A DNA stretch of 39,638 nt from Clostridiales bacterium (GTDB lineage: Bacteria; Bacillota; Clostridia; Christensenellales; Aristaeellaceae): assembly GCA_015056315.1 (NCBI GenBank), contig SVGN01000023.1, forward strand, positions 1 to 39,638, in the 5' to 3' direction. The notes beneath the pieces were generated by a model. That model did not search any database and had not been told where the DNA came from. It saw nothing but the letters and a program-made list of their open reading frames with translations. The stretch's first letter is position 1; every line of letters starts with the position of its first letter. Position numbers and translations under genes: made by a program. Shown piece after piece: positions 15,808-25,498 of the stretch.

Positions 15808-16695
15808 TTGGAAAATACCCTTCAGGGCGTGATCGTAAAGGGCGTAGGCGGTCTGTACTACGCCCGGTGTGAGGATGGGGAGATTTGCATCCTCCGTGCA
15901 AAAGGCAAGTTCCGCAAGCAGAGGCTCACCCCCATGGTGGGCGACCGGATCCTGCTCACTCCAGGCACCGGCGATGAGCATGGCTGGGTGGAGGAGATCC
16001 TGCCCCGGGAAAGCGAGCTACTCAGACCCCCGGTGGCCAACATCCGCAATGTGCTGCTGGTGATGGCTCCCCAGCCCGCCCCGGATTATCTGCTGCTGGA
16101 TACGCTGCTCATCCTGGCCTCAAGGCAGGGCATCCGACCCGCCATCGTGGTCAATAAGTGCGATCTGGATCGCAGCGTATACGAAGAAGTCTGCCGGGAG
16201 TATGCCTCGCTGGAGATCCCGCTGCTGGCGGTGAGCGCCCAGACCGGCGAGGGGCTGGAGGAGCTTCGCAGCCTGCTCCGGCAGGGCATCTGCTGCTTTG
16301 CGGGGCAATCCGGTGTAGGCAAGAGCACCTTGCTCAGCGCCGCCACCGGGCTGGAACTGAAGACCGGCGAGATCAGCCGGAAGATCAGCCGCGGCAGGCA
16401 CACCACCCGCCATGCGGAGCTGCTCTACAGCGGCGAGTATCAGGTGCTGGATACCCCCGGCTTCAGCCTGCTGGAGCCCTGGGAGGGGCTGGAGCCCATC
16501 CGCCTGAAGGACGATTACCCGGATTTCGCACCCTATGAAGGGCAATGCCGCTTCTCTCCCTGCTACCACCTCAGCGAGCCGGATTGCGCCGTGCTGGAGG
16601 CCATGCGGGAGGGCAAGCTGGGTGCACAGCGGGTAGAACGCTATCACACCCTGCTCAGACGTGTGCAGGAGCTCTGGAGGAAACGCTATGATTAA
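15808..16695 (+). CDS. rsgA: Small-ribosomal-subunit biogenesis GTPase RsgA
   Basis: The 295-residue circularly permuted GTPase checks late 30S maturation. An OB-fold leads (about 1-70). The G motifs come in permuted order: G4 NKCD (116-119), G5-like VSAQTGEG, G1 GQSGVGKS (166-173), G2 region RGRHTTRHAELL and G3 DTPG (215-218). The zinc-binding tail is Cys247, Cys252, His254, Cys260 in the CRFSPCYHLSEPDC segment. The start codon is TTG at 15808 with AGGAGGG eight nucleotides before it, 13 nt after the kinase stop. The stop overlaps the rpe start by eight bases. Confidence 0.95.
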   Translation: MENTLQGVIVKGVGGLYYARCEDGEICILRAKGKFRKQRLTPMVGDRILLTPGTGDEHGWVEEILPRESELLRPPVANIRNVLLVMAPQPAPDYLLLDTLLILASRQGIRPAIVVNKCDLDRSVYEEVCREYASLEIPLLAVSAQTGEGLEELRSLLRQGICCFAGQSGVGKSTLLSAATGLELKTGEISRKISRGRHTTRHAELLYSGEYQVLDTPGFSLLEPWEGLEPIRLKDDYPDFAPYEGQCRFSPCYHLSEPDCAVLEAMREGKLGAQRVERYHTLLRRVQELWRKRYD

Positions 16696-17323
16696 ACTGT
16701 CTCCCTCTATTCTGGCTGCCGACCCCCTGCGGATGGGCTCCGCGCTGCAGCTGGTCAAAAAAGCCCGGGCCGATGAACTGCATTTTGATGTAATGGATGC
16801 ACACTTTGTGCCCAACCTGAGCTTTGGCCCCGCTCTGCTGGCCGCCATGAAGCAGAAGATGCCCGGCCTGGTCTACGATGTACACCTGATGCTCAGCGAC
16901 CCCTCCAAGTATGTGGAGATGTTTGCGGAGGCGGGTGCCTCCATCATCACCATCCATCAGGAGGCCAAGCGTTTTGCGCCCTGTCTCAAGAAGATCCGCA
17001 AGCTGGGGGTGCAGGTGGGCGCTTCCCTGAAACCCGGCACCCCTGCCGAAACGCTGCTGCCCGTGCTGGATCAGCTGGATCGGGTGCTGCTGATGACCGT
17101 GGAGCCCGGCTTCGGCGGCCAGAAGCTGATGCCCGAGGTGCTGGGCAAGGCCCGGGAGCTGCGTATGATGGGCTTTGCCGGAGACATCGAGGCCGATGGC
17201 GGCATCGGTCTTGGCAATATGCAGCTGCTGGCAGACAGCGGTATCAATGTGCTGGTGATGGGCACCGCTTTCTTCAAGGCGGCCGATCCCGCAGCGGTGG
17301 CTGCTGCCGTGCATGCTCTGTGA
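16688..17323 (+). CDS. rpe: Ribulose-phosphate 3-epimerase
   Basis: The 211-residue TIM-barrel enzyme interconverts ribulose-5-phosphate and xylulose-5-phosphate in the pentose phosphate pathway. It starts MIKLSPSILAAD, with active-site residues in HFDVMDAHFVPNLSFGP, the metal His in YDVHLML, the phosphate-binding loop VEPGFGGQ and EADGGIGLGN. An in-frame ATG exists at 16661, but ATG 16688 has GGAGG about eight nucleotides upstream and matches the family N-terminus. It overlaps rsgA by eight bases. The thiN gene often found after rpe in Firmicutes is absent; a helicase gene follows. Confidence 0.95.
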   Translation: MIKLSPSILAADPLRMGSALQLVKKARADELHFDVMDAHFVPNLSFGPALLAAMKQKMPGLVYDVHLMLSDPSKYVEMFAEAGASIITIHQEAKRFAPCLKKIRKLGVQVGASLKPGTPAETLLPVLDQLDRVLLMTVEPGFGGQKLMPEVLGKARELRMMGFAGDIEADGGIGLGNMQLLADSGINVLVMGTAFFKAADPAAVAAAVHAL

Positions 17324-17402
17324 TGCATTTTGGGCATGCTACAGAGGGCAGGCATTTTTTGCTGCCGCCAAAAAAAGTAATGAGGATAGGATGATCTGAC
17401 CA

Positions 17403-19181
17403 TTGTTCAAAAATATGAATTTGATGGAGCCGCTGCTTGAAGCCATTGAGCTCTGCGGCTACCAGACCCCCACCCCCATCCAGCAGGAGACCATTCCTCC
17501 TGTTTTGCAGGGGCGGGATGTATTGGGCTGCGCCCAGACGGGCACCGGCAAGACCGCAGCCTTCGCGCTGCCCATTCTGCAAAGGCTTATGAAGCAGGGC
17601 CACCGCAAGGAGCGGCCCATCCGTGCACTGGTGCTCACCCCCACCCGGGAGCTGGCACTGCAGATCTACGAAAACTTTATTTCCTACGGTAAAAAGCTGC
17701 CCCTGCGCTCCTGCGTTATCTTTGGCGGCGTGGGCCAGCAGCCCCAGGTGGATGCCCTGCGCAAGGGCGTGGATATCCTGGTGGCTACCCCCGGCCGCCT
17801 GAACGACCTGATCGGTCAGGGGCACATCTCCCTTTCTCAGCTGGAGATCTTTGTGCTGGACGAGGCCGACCGCATGCTGGATATGGGCTTCATCCACGAT
17901 GTAAAGCGCGTTATCGCCCAGCTGCCTGAGAAGCGGCAGACCCTGTTCTTCTCCGCCACCATGCCCCAGGATGTGGAGAAGCTGGCCCTTTCCATCCTGA
18001 CCGACCCTGTTACCGTAAAGGTGGATCCGGTCTCCAGCACGGTGGATACCATCCGCCAGTACCTCTACATGGTGGATAAGGCCAACAAGAAGCACCTGCT
18101 GGCCGATCTGCTCAGCAAACCCAATGTGGAGAGCGCACTGGTCTTTACCCGTACCAAGCACGGCGCAGACCGTGTGGTGCGCGAGCTTTCCCGGGCGGGC
18201 ATCGCAGCCAAGGCCATCCATGGCGATAAGAGCCAGGGAGCCCGGCAGGAGGCCCTCAGCCAGTTCAAAAAGGGCAAGATCCATGTACTCATCGCCACCG
18301 ATATCGCCGCCCGCGGGATCGATATCGCAGGTCTTTCCCATGTGTTCAACTACGATCTGCCCAATGAGCCGGAATCCTACGTGCACCGCATTGGCCGCAC
18401 CGGCCGCGCGGGCCACGAGGGCATTGCGGTCTCCTTCTGCTGCATCGATGAGGAAAAGCAGCTCAAGGATATCGAAAAGCTCATCAATAAGAAGCTGATC
18501 CGGCTGGAAAGCCGGTGGCCCATGCAGGTGTTTACCGAGACCGTCAAGCAGCCCCGCATGAGCCGCAAGGAGCGCCTGGAGGCCCAGCAGCAGGCCGGGG
18601 AGCAGCGGGAAGCGGAAAAAGCAGCCCGCAAGCAGGAAAAGAAGCAACAGCAGCCTGCCCCGAAGGCAGAAGAGAAGAAAACCGCCAAAGCTGAAAAGGC
18701 GGAGGGCAAGAAGGATCCCAAAGCCCAGAAGACCGAGGATCGCAAGAGCGCCAAGGATGAGCGGTCCGATAAGCAGAAGGCTTCCAAAAACGCGCGGCAG
18801 AGCGGCAAGGCCTCCGGGCAGGAGTCTGCAAAAGCCGCCCGAAACGCAGCAGCGCCGCAGCCTGCCCGTAAAGAGAAGAAGCAGGAAAAGCGCAGCACGG
18901 CGGCAGAGAAGCCTGTCCGGCCCGTGCAGGCGGAACGCCCGGTGGTCATCCGTCCGGAGCAGCCCCCGGTGCGCAACAACCGTTTCGGCCCTGCCGGTGC
19001 GGCAGCCCTGCGCTCCACGCCGCTGGAACGCCCCACCCTGCGGCGCACAGAGGAGAACCGTCCCCTTCTGCCGGAGAACGAGCCCGAACGGCGGGTGGAG
19101 ACCAGTGTTTCCTACCGGGAATACATGGCGCAGCAGCGCAAGAAGCGGGCTGTTCTCGCCACCGGCGACGACCGTCGGTAA
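17403..19181 (+). CDS. DEAD-box ATP-dependent RNA helicase with long charged tail
   Basis: The protein has 592 residues. The helicase core (about 1-375) carries AQTGTGKT (44-51), PTRELA (80-85), TPGR (129-132), DEAD (153-156), SAT (174-176), ARGIDIAG and HRIGRTGRAG. It is closest to the RhlE/CshA type that unwinds RNA in ribosome assembly and mRNA decay. Residues about 380-590 are a low-complexity tail rich in Lys, Glu, Ala and Gln with a closing SVSYREYMAQQRKKRAV. The start is probably TTG 17403 (MFKNMNLMEPLLEAI) since this fits the family Q-motif region; AGGAT lies 12 nt before. ATG 17415 is the alternative. The 80-nt gap from rpe contains A-rich sequence and no clear promoter. Confidence 0.92.
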   Translation: MFKNMNLMEPLLEAIELCGYQTPTPIQQETIPPVLQGRDVLGCAQTGTGKTAAFALPILQRLMKQGHRKERPIRALVLTPTRELALQIYENFISYGKKLPLRSCVIFGGVGQQPQVDALRKGVDILVATPGRLNDLIGQGHISLSQLEIFVLDEADRMLDMGFIHDVKRVIAQLPEKRQTLFFSATMPQDVEKLALSILTDPVTVKVDPVSSTVDTIRQYLYMVDKANKKHLLADLLSKPNVESALVFTRTKHGADRVVRELSRAGIAAKAIHGDKSQGARQEALSQFKKGKIHVLIATDIAARGIDIAGLSHVFNYDLPNEPESYVHRIGRTGRAGHEGIAVSFCCIDEEKQLKDIEKLINKKLIRLESRWPMQVFTETVKQPRMSRKERLEAQQQAGEQREAEKAARKQEKKQQQPAPKAEEKKTAKAEKAEGKKDPKAQKTEDRKSAKDERSDKQKASKNARQSGKASGQESAKAARNAAAPQPARKEKKQEKRSTAAEKPVRPVQAERPVVIRPEQPPVRNNRFGPAGAAALRSTPLERPTLRRTEENRPLLPENEPERRVETSVSYREYMAQQRKKRAVLATGDDRR

Positions 19182-19197
19182 CCCCTTTCATTGAAAT

Positions 19198-19243
19198 AAA
19201 CAGAGCCGGAACAGGTGTATGCCTGCTCCGGCTCTGTTTGTTC
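19198..19243 (+). terminator. Terminator after the DEAD-box helicase gene
   Basis: A 13-bp stem, AAACAGAGCCGGA (19198-19210) with TCCGGCTCTGTTT (19227-19239), has an inner CAGG/CCTG pairing. It is followed by GTTC, so the T run is inside the stem end. It lies 17 nt after the stop codon and closes the long operon. Confidence 0.85.
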
Positions 19244-19356
19244 GGGCATGCGTGTGTAAGTTGTTACTGACCGGTGGTGGGCGAAAGGGTCTCCACGCTT
19301 CGCCGGGTATGTCCGCAAATGCTTGTTCCGCATCGGTTTGCTGTTTGATAAAGCGT

Positions 19357-19385
19357 TTGCCTTTCTATGCGTGCTGTGGTATACT
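19357..19385 (+). promoter_or_regulatory. Promoter of the large GGDEF/EAL gene
   Basis: TTGCCT (19357-19362), a 17-nt spacer and TATACT (19380-19385) lie 60 nt before ATG 19446. The open frame continues upstream through this promoter, so the downstream ATG must be the true start. Confidence 0.7.
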
Positions 19386-19445
19386 GTAACTGTCTATGTG
19401 GTCGTAAACAAATGTGATACTTCAGAATATGGCAGGTGTACAGAA

Positions 19446-22400
19446 ATGTCAGCAACCTATCAGAGCGTTTTGCTTACTGTGGGGCTCAGCCAGCGGGAAC
19501 ACGAAATGATGAAAAAAGCACTCAGCAATGAGTTTATCATCGTCCGTTCGGCGGATGCACAAAGCGCCATGCGGGAGCTTACCGGCGATAGCGCCTGTGG
19601 TATGCTGCTGCTGGATCTGCGTGTCTCCGATGCCGAGGGCTGGGAGGTGCTCCGTCAGCTGAAGGAGGCCCAGCTCTCCACCCAGTACCCTGCCCTTGCC
19701 CTTACCCGCCCGGAGGATGAGGAGGGCCGCAAGTGCGCCATCGAGCTGGGCGCACATGATGTGCTCACCACCCTTACCGAGCCGCAGATCGCCATCAAGC
19801 GCATCCATAACATTTTGCGTGCCGTGCAGTTGGATGCCCTGGCCAAGAGCAGCCTTTTGCAGGTGCGAAAAATGGAGCGGCAGAACGAGACCGCCCAGAT
19901 CGCCGAGGTGGATGAGCTCACCGGCCTCAGCACCCTTACAGCTTTCTGCCGCAAGACCGGCCAGATCATCAAAGACCGGCCCGCAGGCAGCTACGTGATC
20001 GTGCGCTGGGATATCGACCGTTTCAAGATCTATAAGGATATCTACGGCACCACCGGCGGCGATGACCTGATGCGCTACATTGGCGATTGCTACCGCCTGC
20101 GCCCCGAGTGGTACAGCTGCCATGCGGGCACCGACCACTTTATCCACCTGGTGCCCATCGCCCTGTTCGACCCCGAAGAGACCAGCAGCACCATACTGGG
20201 CTGGCTGAATGCCTCCAAAAACAAATACACCTTTGTGCCCCGCATCGGTATCTATGTGGTGGACGACCCCGAGCTGGATGTAAACATCATGTGCGACCGT
20301 GCCCAGCTGGCATTGCTCACCCTCAAGGGCAACTACCAGAAGAACATGGCCTATTACGACCATTCCATCCGCAAGAAGCTGCGCGAGGAGCAGGATCTGA
20401 TCAGCGATATGGCGGAGGCGCTGGAGACCCACCAGTTCCATGTATACCTGCAGCCCCAGTACAACCATTTCGATGGCAAGATCGTGGGCGCGGAGGCGCT
20501 GGTGCGCTGGTTCCACCCCACCCGGGGCATGATCTCGCCCGGCGTCTTTATTCCCACCTTTGAGCGCAACGGCTTCATCAACAAGCTGGATACCTATATG
20601 TGGGAGCAGGTGTGCATCCTTCTGCGCCAGTGGATCGACAGTGGCTGCGATGTGGTGCCCATCTCCGTAAACGTTTCCCGCGTGGATATCGCCGATAACG
20701 GCCTTCTGGATACGCTGGATGGCATCATCAAGAAATATAATATCCCCGAATCGCTTCTCCGGCTGGAGATCACCGAGTCTGCTTACATGGATAACCCGGA
20801 GCAGCTCATTGCTATGGTCAACCGTCTGCGTGCACGGGGCTTCCTCGTGGAGATGGACGACTTCGGCAGCGGCTACTCTTCTTTGAACATGCTCAAAAAC
20901 GTGCCTGTGGACGTGCTCAAGCTGGATATGAAATTCCTCGCCAGCATGGACCAGCGCGGCGGCAACATCCTGCATTCCGTGGTGCGTATGGCTCACTGGT
21001 TGGATCTTCCCGTTATCGCCGAGGGCGTTGAGACCGAGGATCAGGCCAACTACCTCAGCAGCGTGGGCTGCCAGGTGATGCAGGGCTACTATTACGCAAA
21101 GCCCATGCCGGTGGAAAACTTCGAAGAGCTGATGACCACCGCCTCTACCGCCGCCCCTGCCGATTCCCTGCCCGATACCGCCGTGGAGGGCAGCCTGGAT
21201 TTCATCGACCCCAGCACCCAGTCTGCGCTGCTGTTTTCCAGCTTCGTGGGCGGCGCTGCCATTATGGAGTACGATGGCGTAGAGTTGGAGAGCATGCGCA
21301 TCAACGAGCGCTTCCTGGAGGAGCTCAAGACCACCGGTGATGAGTACCTCACCTACCGCAAGGGCCTCCTGCAGTATGTGCACCCCGATCACCGCGCCCA
21401 GCTGCTCAAGGCTATGGATGAGGCGGTAAAGACCGGCAAGGAGCAGCAGTGCGAGTTTATGCTCAGCGCTGTACAGCCGGAGAAGGGCTACCTGTGGCTG
21501 CATACCCACATCCGCTTCCTGGCCCGGAACCGTAACCATCTGATCTATTATTTCGATATCTCCAACACCACCTCCGAGCACGAACTGCTGGATAAGTACC
21601 TGCGCCTGAACGATGAGATGACCGCCATCATCAACAATGTGCCCGGTGGCATCCTGCATCTGGAGATGATGGAGGACGGTATGCGCATCGTTTATTGCAA
21701 CGAGGGCGCAGCCGAGCTGTTCGGCTACCGGCAGGAGGAGTTCATCAGCCGTTTTGCCGAGGATCCTGCCAAGGCCGTCCACCCGGATGACCAGCAGAAG
21801 CTTGTGCCCATGCTCCGCCAGGCCTTGGAGGATGACCAGGGCAACGAGCACAGCGTGCGTTACCGCACCCGCATGAAGAACGGCGGCTGGCGCTGGACAC
21901 AGATGTATGCCCAGCGGCTCAACGGCAAGCAGGGCGACCGCTTTATTACCGCTATCGTTATCAGTGTGGACGAGATCGCTCAGAAGGATCTGCTCACCAA
22001 AGACCTGCAGCGGGAGCTGAAGAAAAAGGGCGACTATATTCAGACGCTGTACCATGCAGTGCCCTGCGCTATCATGCGCTACACCCTGCACAGCAACGGG
22101 CGCATCGAGCTGCTGCGCTACAACGAGGCCGCCTGGCAGCTGATGGGCTACGAAAGCGAGATCCAGTACCAGAATGCCATCTTTAACGGCGATGTGCTGC
22201 GCAATACCCACCCGGAGGATCTGCGCTTGGTGCGCAACAACATAGACCTGCTTCTCTCCGGTGAGGATTCCCGCACCTTCGAGCACCGCATCATCCGGGA
22301 GGATGGCGGCATCCGGTGGGTGCAGGTGGCCCTTCGCCGCTTCCGTGCCGAAGGGGAGGAGGATTCGCTGGTCAGCATCTTTACCGATATCACCGATCAG

Positions 22401-25400
22401 GTAAAGAACCAGACCAAGCTGTACCGCAACGCGCTCCTTTCCTACATGGATGAGCTCTACGAGGTGGATCTGGCACAGGATACCATCATCGCCAAGGATC
22501 AACGTGCCCGCAGCGATGCCCGCAGCTTCAGCAGCTTTATGGAGCAGTGGTGCATGCATGTGGTGGCAGAGCCCGACCGCGCCAGATTGCAGAGCTTCTT
22601 TGCAGAAATGAACAGCGGCGACGATGCTCTGCGCAGCATCCGCCACAACATTTACCACACCAGCGGTGTGGAGAAGCCCGTGGAGACCACCCTGATCCCC
22701 GGCGAGCAGCAGCGCTGGCTGCTGGGCATCAAGTATCTTGCCGAAACCGTCCGTGCTGCCGAAAGCGCAGAGCTGCTCCCCGGCGAGCTGGCGCAGAACC
22801 CCTTCGAGCTGATGCAGCACGGCGAAGAGGAGACCCAGTTCAATATTGCCGCACTGGAATACGATGCGGTCGCCGACCGGCTTTCCATGACCGGCGAGAC
22901 CCCGGATGGCCAGACCTTTGCAGAGACCATCGAGCAGTATCTGGCAAACGACCACAGCGGTACCAACCCCATGTATGCCAGAGAAGCAAAAGCCTGCATC
23001 CGCAGCGCTGTGGGGGTGCAGGGCAGCCGGTGCGTCAATTACGGCTGCGAGATCGCCAAGGGGCAGATGGGCTGGTTCCGTCTTACGGTGTTCAGCGCAC
23101 CCGAGGGGGATGGGCAGCTCCGCTGCATTCGCGGTACGCTGATGAACAACCGCCAGCGCGTGGAGCGCAATGCCATCGCCCGGGCCCTCAGCGATCATTA
23201 CGGCGCCATCAACAGCAACTTCCAGTACAGCCTGGCAGAGATGCTCATGCGGGTGACCGCTACCGGCTGCGACAGCACCAAGAACACCATCAGCGCCATT
23301 ATGCACCATGCGGGCAGCCAAATGGGGCTGCGCCGTATGTATGTGGTGCGTCAGGAGGGCGAAAACTGCTGGAGCACCGCCTTTGAGTGGTGCCGGGGCG
23401 GTGTGGCTCCCCAGAAGGATCAGCAGCAGCAGATCGCCTTCGGGCCGGAGATCGCGATCCCCTACTACAACTATTTCGATGGCAACGGCGTGCTGATCAG
23501 CCCCATGCGCCTTGGCACCTACCCGGAGCTTTCCGGCCTGCCTTACGCCATGGATGCCACCCTGCATGTGGCGCTGGAATACGGCGGCAGCTTCCACGGC
23601 TTTGTAGGCTTCGAGTTTGAAAACGCCAAGGAGATCGACGGCACAAGGGTCAGCATCACGATGGTGGTAGCCATGAGCCTGTCCATCCTGATGGGCCAGT
23701 ACACCCGTCTCAGGGAGCGCCTGCAGAAGGATCTGGAGCACAAGCAGGCCAACCAGTACATTCAGGATCGCTACAACTGCATTATGAAGCAGACCGGCGT
23801 TTATATGCTCCACTGGAACGAGACCGACCATCTCTTCGGCATCGAGTTCTACCACCCCATTCTGGAAAAGCTCATCCGGGACGAAGGCCAGCGCGTGCTG
23901 GATCACATCCACCCGGAAGATCGTGAGAACCTGATCACCTATTTCCAGGATGAGGCATGGAAGCAGAACCGTACGCTGGATCTGCGTATGGAGGTACACG
24001 GCGGTGCCTACCGCTGGATGCGCCTTGGCAGCGCTCAGCCGGAGCGCCGCACCGACGGCAAGGAAAAGATCATTGCCGCTCTCGTCGATATGGACGAGGC
24101 CACCAACGCCAGCGAAGCGCTGCAGGAATCCAACCAGCGCTTTGAAGAGATCGTTAATAACATCCCGATCGGCATCTGCATACTGTCGCTGCCGGAACAT
24201 GGCTCCACGAAATACCGCCTCATGTATGCCAGCGACCCGCTCTGCAGCATCTTCGGCGTGGATCGCCATACCTTCATGAATGCCTGCGAGACCGGTCTGC
24301 TCTCCAAGTATATGCCCGGTCTCATTCCGGAAAGCATGAACATCAGCGAGAAGCTCTGGCAGGGCGAGACTGTGCGCGTGCGCAAGGAGGCCCGCCGACA
24401 GGATGGTAAGGCCATCTGGCTCTCCTTTGCCTGCCGCCTCATCAACCACCGGGATAAGTTCTACTGCTACGTAAGCGTGAACGACATTACCGAGCGGGTG
24501 GAGATCGAGCGTAAGGAGATCTGGCAGCAGGAGCGCTACCGCCTCATCAGCGAGATCAACGATCTGGTGGTGTTCGACTATTCTCCCGCCGATGGTGTGA
24601 TGACCCTTACCAAGAACCAGACGGGCAAAACGCCGGTAGAGGAGGTCTATGCCGATTACCTCAAGAGCATGGACAGCCGCGCCGGTCACATTCACCCCGA
24701 TTATCTGAACGATATCCGCAGCCATCTGCTGGTGGCCTGCGAAGCCCCCATCAGCGGTTCGCTGAATATCATGGGCAGGTACTTCTGCGAAGACTACCAC
24801 TGGCAGCGCATCTGCTACGAGAGCGTAGCCGATGAGGATGGCAAGGTATACCGTATCGTCGGCTTCATCGAGGATGTGGATGAGGAGCACAACATTCGCA
24901 CCCAGCTGCAGGAGCGTGCCCAGTTGGATGGCACCAGCGGCCTGAAGAACAAGGATACGGGCCACCTGAACATTGAGGCAGCGCTCTCTGAGATCCCTGA
25001 GGGTCAGGTGGATGCGGTGATGTTTGTGGATATCGACAACTTCAAGAGCATCAACGATACCTTTGGCCATATGGAGGGCGATGCGGTGCTGCGCCGGGTG
25101 GCGGATTGCATGAACAATCTCTTCCGCCAGGACGATATCCTGGCCCGCTTCGGCGGCGATGAGTTCATCGTCTATATGCGCAATGCCCAGTCCGAAGAGG
25201 CGCTGCGTAAGAAGGCCGCCACCCTGATCGAGAGCATCAACGAGATCGTGCTCGAGGATGGCCGCAAGGTGGGCTGCAGCATCGGCGCAACGCTCACCGC
25301 CGGCGGCGAGGTGTTTGCGGATGTGTTCGAACGCATCGATGCCGCCGTTTATCTGGCAAAGACCGCCGGCAAGAACTGCTGGCGCATTCTCGAGCGCAAG

Positions 25401-25409
25401 GAACGGTGA
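19446..25409 (+). CDS. Giant cyclic-di-GMP turnover protein: pseudo-receiver, degenerate GGDEF, EAL, multiple PAS/GAF, GGDEF
   Basis: The product has 1987 residues and no membrane segment or signal peptide. In order: a receiver-like domain (about 7-125) that keeps Asp57 but lacks the acidic pair and has Glu for the conserved Lys; a degenerate GGDEF domain (about 156-310; GTDHF at 228-232); an EAL phosphodiesterase domain (about 319-565) with EAL at 350-352, Asn409, DDFGSGYSSL from 471, LKLD, EGVET and QGYYYAKP, all intact; at least six PAS-like modules (about 594-1240 and 1437-1815) around a GAF-like segment (about 1247-1420); and a C-terminal GGDEF domain (1824-1985) with intact GGDEF at 1903-1907 and an RxxD inhibition site (RQDD) five residues before it. 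Both making and breaking c-di-GMP look possible. AGGTG precedes ATG 19446. Monocistronic. Confidence 0.9.
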   Translation: MSATYQSVLLTVGLSQREHEMMKKALSNEFIIVRSADAQSAMRELTGDSACGMLLLDLRVSDAEGWEVLRQLKEAQLSTQYPALALTRPEDEEGRKCAIELGAHDVLTTLTEPQIAIKRIHNILRAVQLDALAKSSLLQVRKMERQNETAQIAEVDELTGLSTLTAFCRKTGQIIKDRPAGSYVIVRWDIDRFKIYKDIYGTTGGDDLMRYIGDCYRLRPEWYSCHAGTDHFIHLVPIALFDPEETSSTILGWLNASKNKYTFVPRIGIYVVDDPELDVNIMCDRAQLALLTLKGNYQKNMAYYDHSIRKKLREEQDLISDMAEALETHQFHVYLQPQYNHFDGKIVGAEALVRWFHPTRGMISPGVFIPTFERNGFINKLDTYMWEQVCILLRQWIDSGCDVVPISVNVSRVDIADNGLLDTLDGIIKKYNIPESLLRLEITESAYMDNPEQLIAMVNRLRARGFLVEMDDFGSGYSSLNMLKNVPVDVLKLDMKFLASMDQRGGNILHSVVRMAHWLDLPVIAEGVETEDQANYLSSVGCQVMQGYYYAKPMPVENFEELMTTASTAAPADSLPDTAVEGSLDFIDPSTQSALLFSSFVGGAAIMEYDGVELESMRINERFLEELKTTGDEYLTYRKGLLQYVHPDHRAQLLKAMDEAVKTGKEQQCEFMLSAVQPEKGYLWLHTHIRFLARNRNHLIYYFDISNTTSEHELLDKYLRLNDEMTAIINNVPGGILHLEMMEDGMRIVYCNEGAAELFGYRQEEFISRFAEDPAKAVHPDDQQKLVPMLRQALEDDQGNEHSVRYRTRMKNGGWRWTQMYAQRLNGKQGDRFITAIVISVDEIAQKDLLTKDLQRELKKKGDYIQTLYHAVPCAIMRYTLHSNGRIELLRYNEAAWQLMGYESEIQYQNAIFNGDVLRNTHPEDLRLVRNNIDLLLSGEDSRTFEHRIIREDGGIRWVQVALRRFRAEGEEDSLVSIFTDITDQVKNQTKLYRNALLSYMDELYEVDLAQDTIIAKDQRARSDARSFSSFMEQWCMHVVAEPDRARLQSFFAEMNSGDDALRSIRHNIYHTSGVEKPVETTLIPGEQQRWLLGIKYLAETVRAAESAELLPGELAQNPFELMQHGEEETQFNIAALEYDAVADRLSMTGETPDGQTFAETIEQYLANDHSGTNPMYAREAKACIRSAVGVQGSRCVNYGCEIAKGQMGWFRLTVFSAPEGDGQLRCIRGTLMNNRQRVERNAIARALSDHYGAINSNFQYSLAEMLMRVTATGCDSTKNTISAIMHHAGSQMGLRRMYVVRQEGENCWSTAFEWCRGGVAPQKDQQQQIAFGPEIAIPYYNYFDGNGVLISPMRLGTYPELSGLPYAMDATLHVALEYGGSFHGFVGFEFENAKEIDGTRVSITMVVAMSLSILMGQYTRLRERLQKDLEHKQANQYIQDRYNCIMKQTGVYMLHWNETDHLFGIEFYHPILEKLIRDEGQRVLDHIHPEDRENLITYFQDEAWKQNRTLDLRMEVHGGAYRWMRLGSAQPERRTDGKEKIIAALVDMDEATNASEALQESNQRFEEIVNNIPIGICILSLPEHGSTKYRLMYASDPLCSIFGVDRHTFMNACETGLLSKYMPGLIPESMNISEKLWQGETVRVRKEARRQDGKAIWLSFACRLINHRDKFYCYVSVNDITERVEIERKEIWQQERYRLISEINDLVVFDYSPADGVMTLTKNQTGKTPVEEVYADYLKSMDSRAGHIHPDYLNDIRSHLLVACEAPISGSLNIMGRYFCEDYHWQRICYESVADEDGKVYRIVGFIEDVDEEHNIRTQLQERAQLDGTSGLKNKDTGHLNIEAALSEIPEGQVDAVMFVDIDNFKSINDTFGHMEGDAVLRRVADCMNNLFRQDDILARFGGDEFIVYMRNAQSEEALRKKAATLIESINEIVLEDGRKVGCSIGATLTAGGEVFADVFERIDAAVYLAKTAGKNCWRILERKER

Positions 25410-25444
25410 CCCTTGGCCCGGGAAGGGCAACAGGAATGACGCAG

Positions 25445-25485
25445 AAGCCCCCTCCGCACGGCGTGAGCCGTGCAGAGGGGGCTTT
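25445..25485. terminator. Bidirectional terminator between the convergent GGDEF/EAL and sensor genes
   Basis: A stem of 17 bp with one C-A mismatch and a GTGA loop pairs 25445-25462 with 25467-25484 (AGCCCCCTC, GCACGGC and their complements). TTT follows on the plus strand and TTCTG on the minus strand. It lies between two convergent stop codons (25409 and 25499) and can serve both. Confidence 0.85.
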
Positions 25486-25498
25486 GAGCGTTTGGTGT

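Noticed and set aside
19323..19445. A 41-residue hydrophobic extension at the start of the GGDEF/EAL protein that could be read as a membrane segment.
   Set aside because: A good promoter (19357-19385) lies within it, so it is not transcribed as an intact reading frame. ATG 19446 has its own ribosome site.
19449..25430. A 1993-codon open frame on the minus strand mirroring the whole GGDEF/EAL gene, and similar long minus-strand frames opposite dacF-priA-def (6328-9606).
   Set aside because: These frames are in codon register with the sense genes, where stops on the opposite strand need sense codons TTA, CTA or TCA. Such codons are almost absent from this GC-rich genome, so long empty antisense frames arise by codon bias. 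The plus-strand proteins have clear domains; the minus-strand ones have none.
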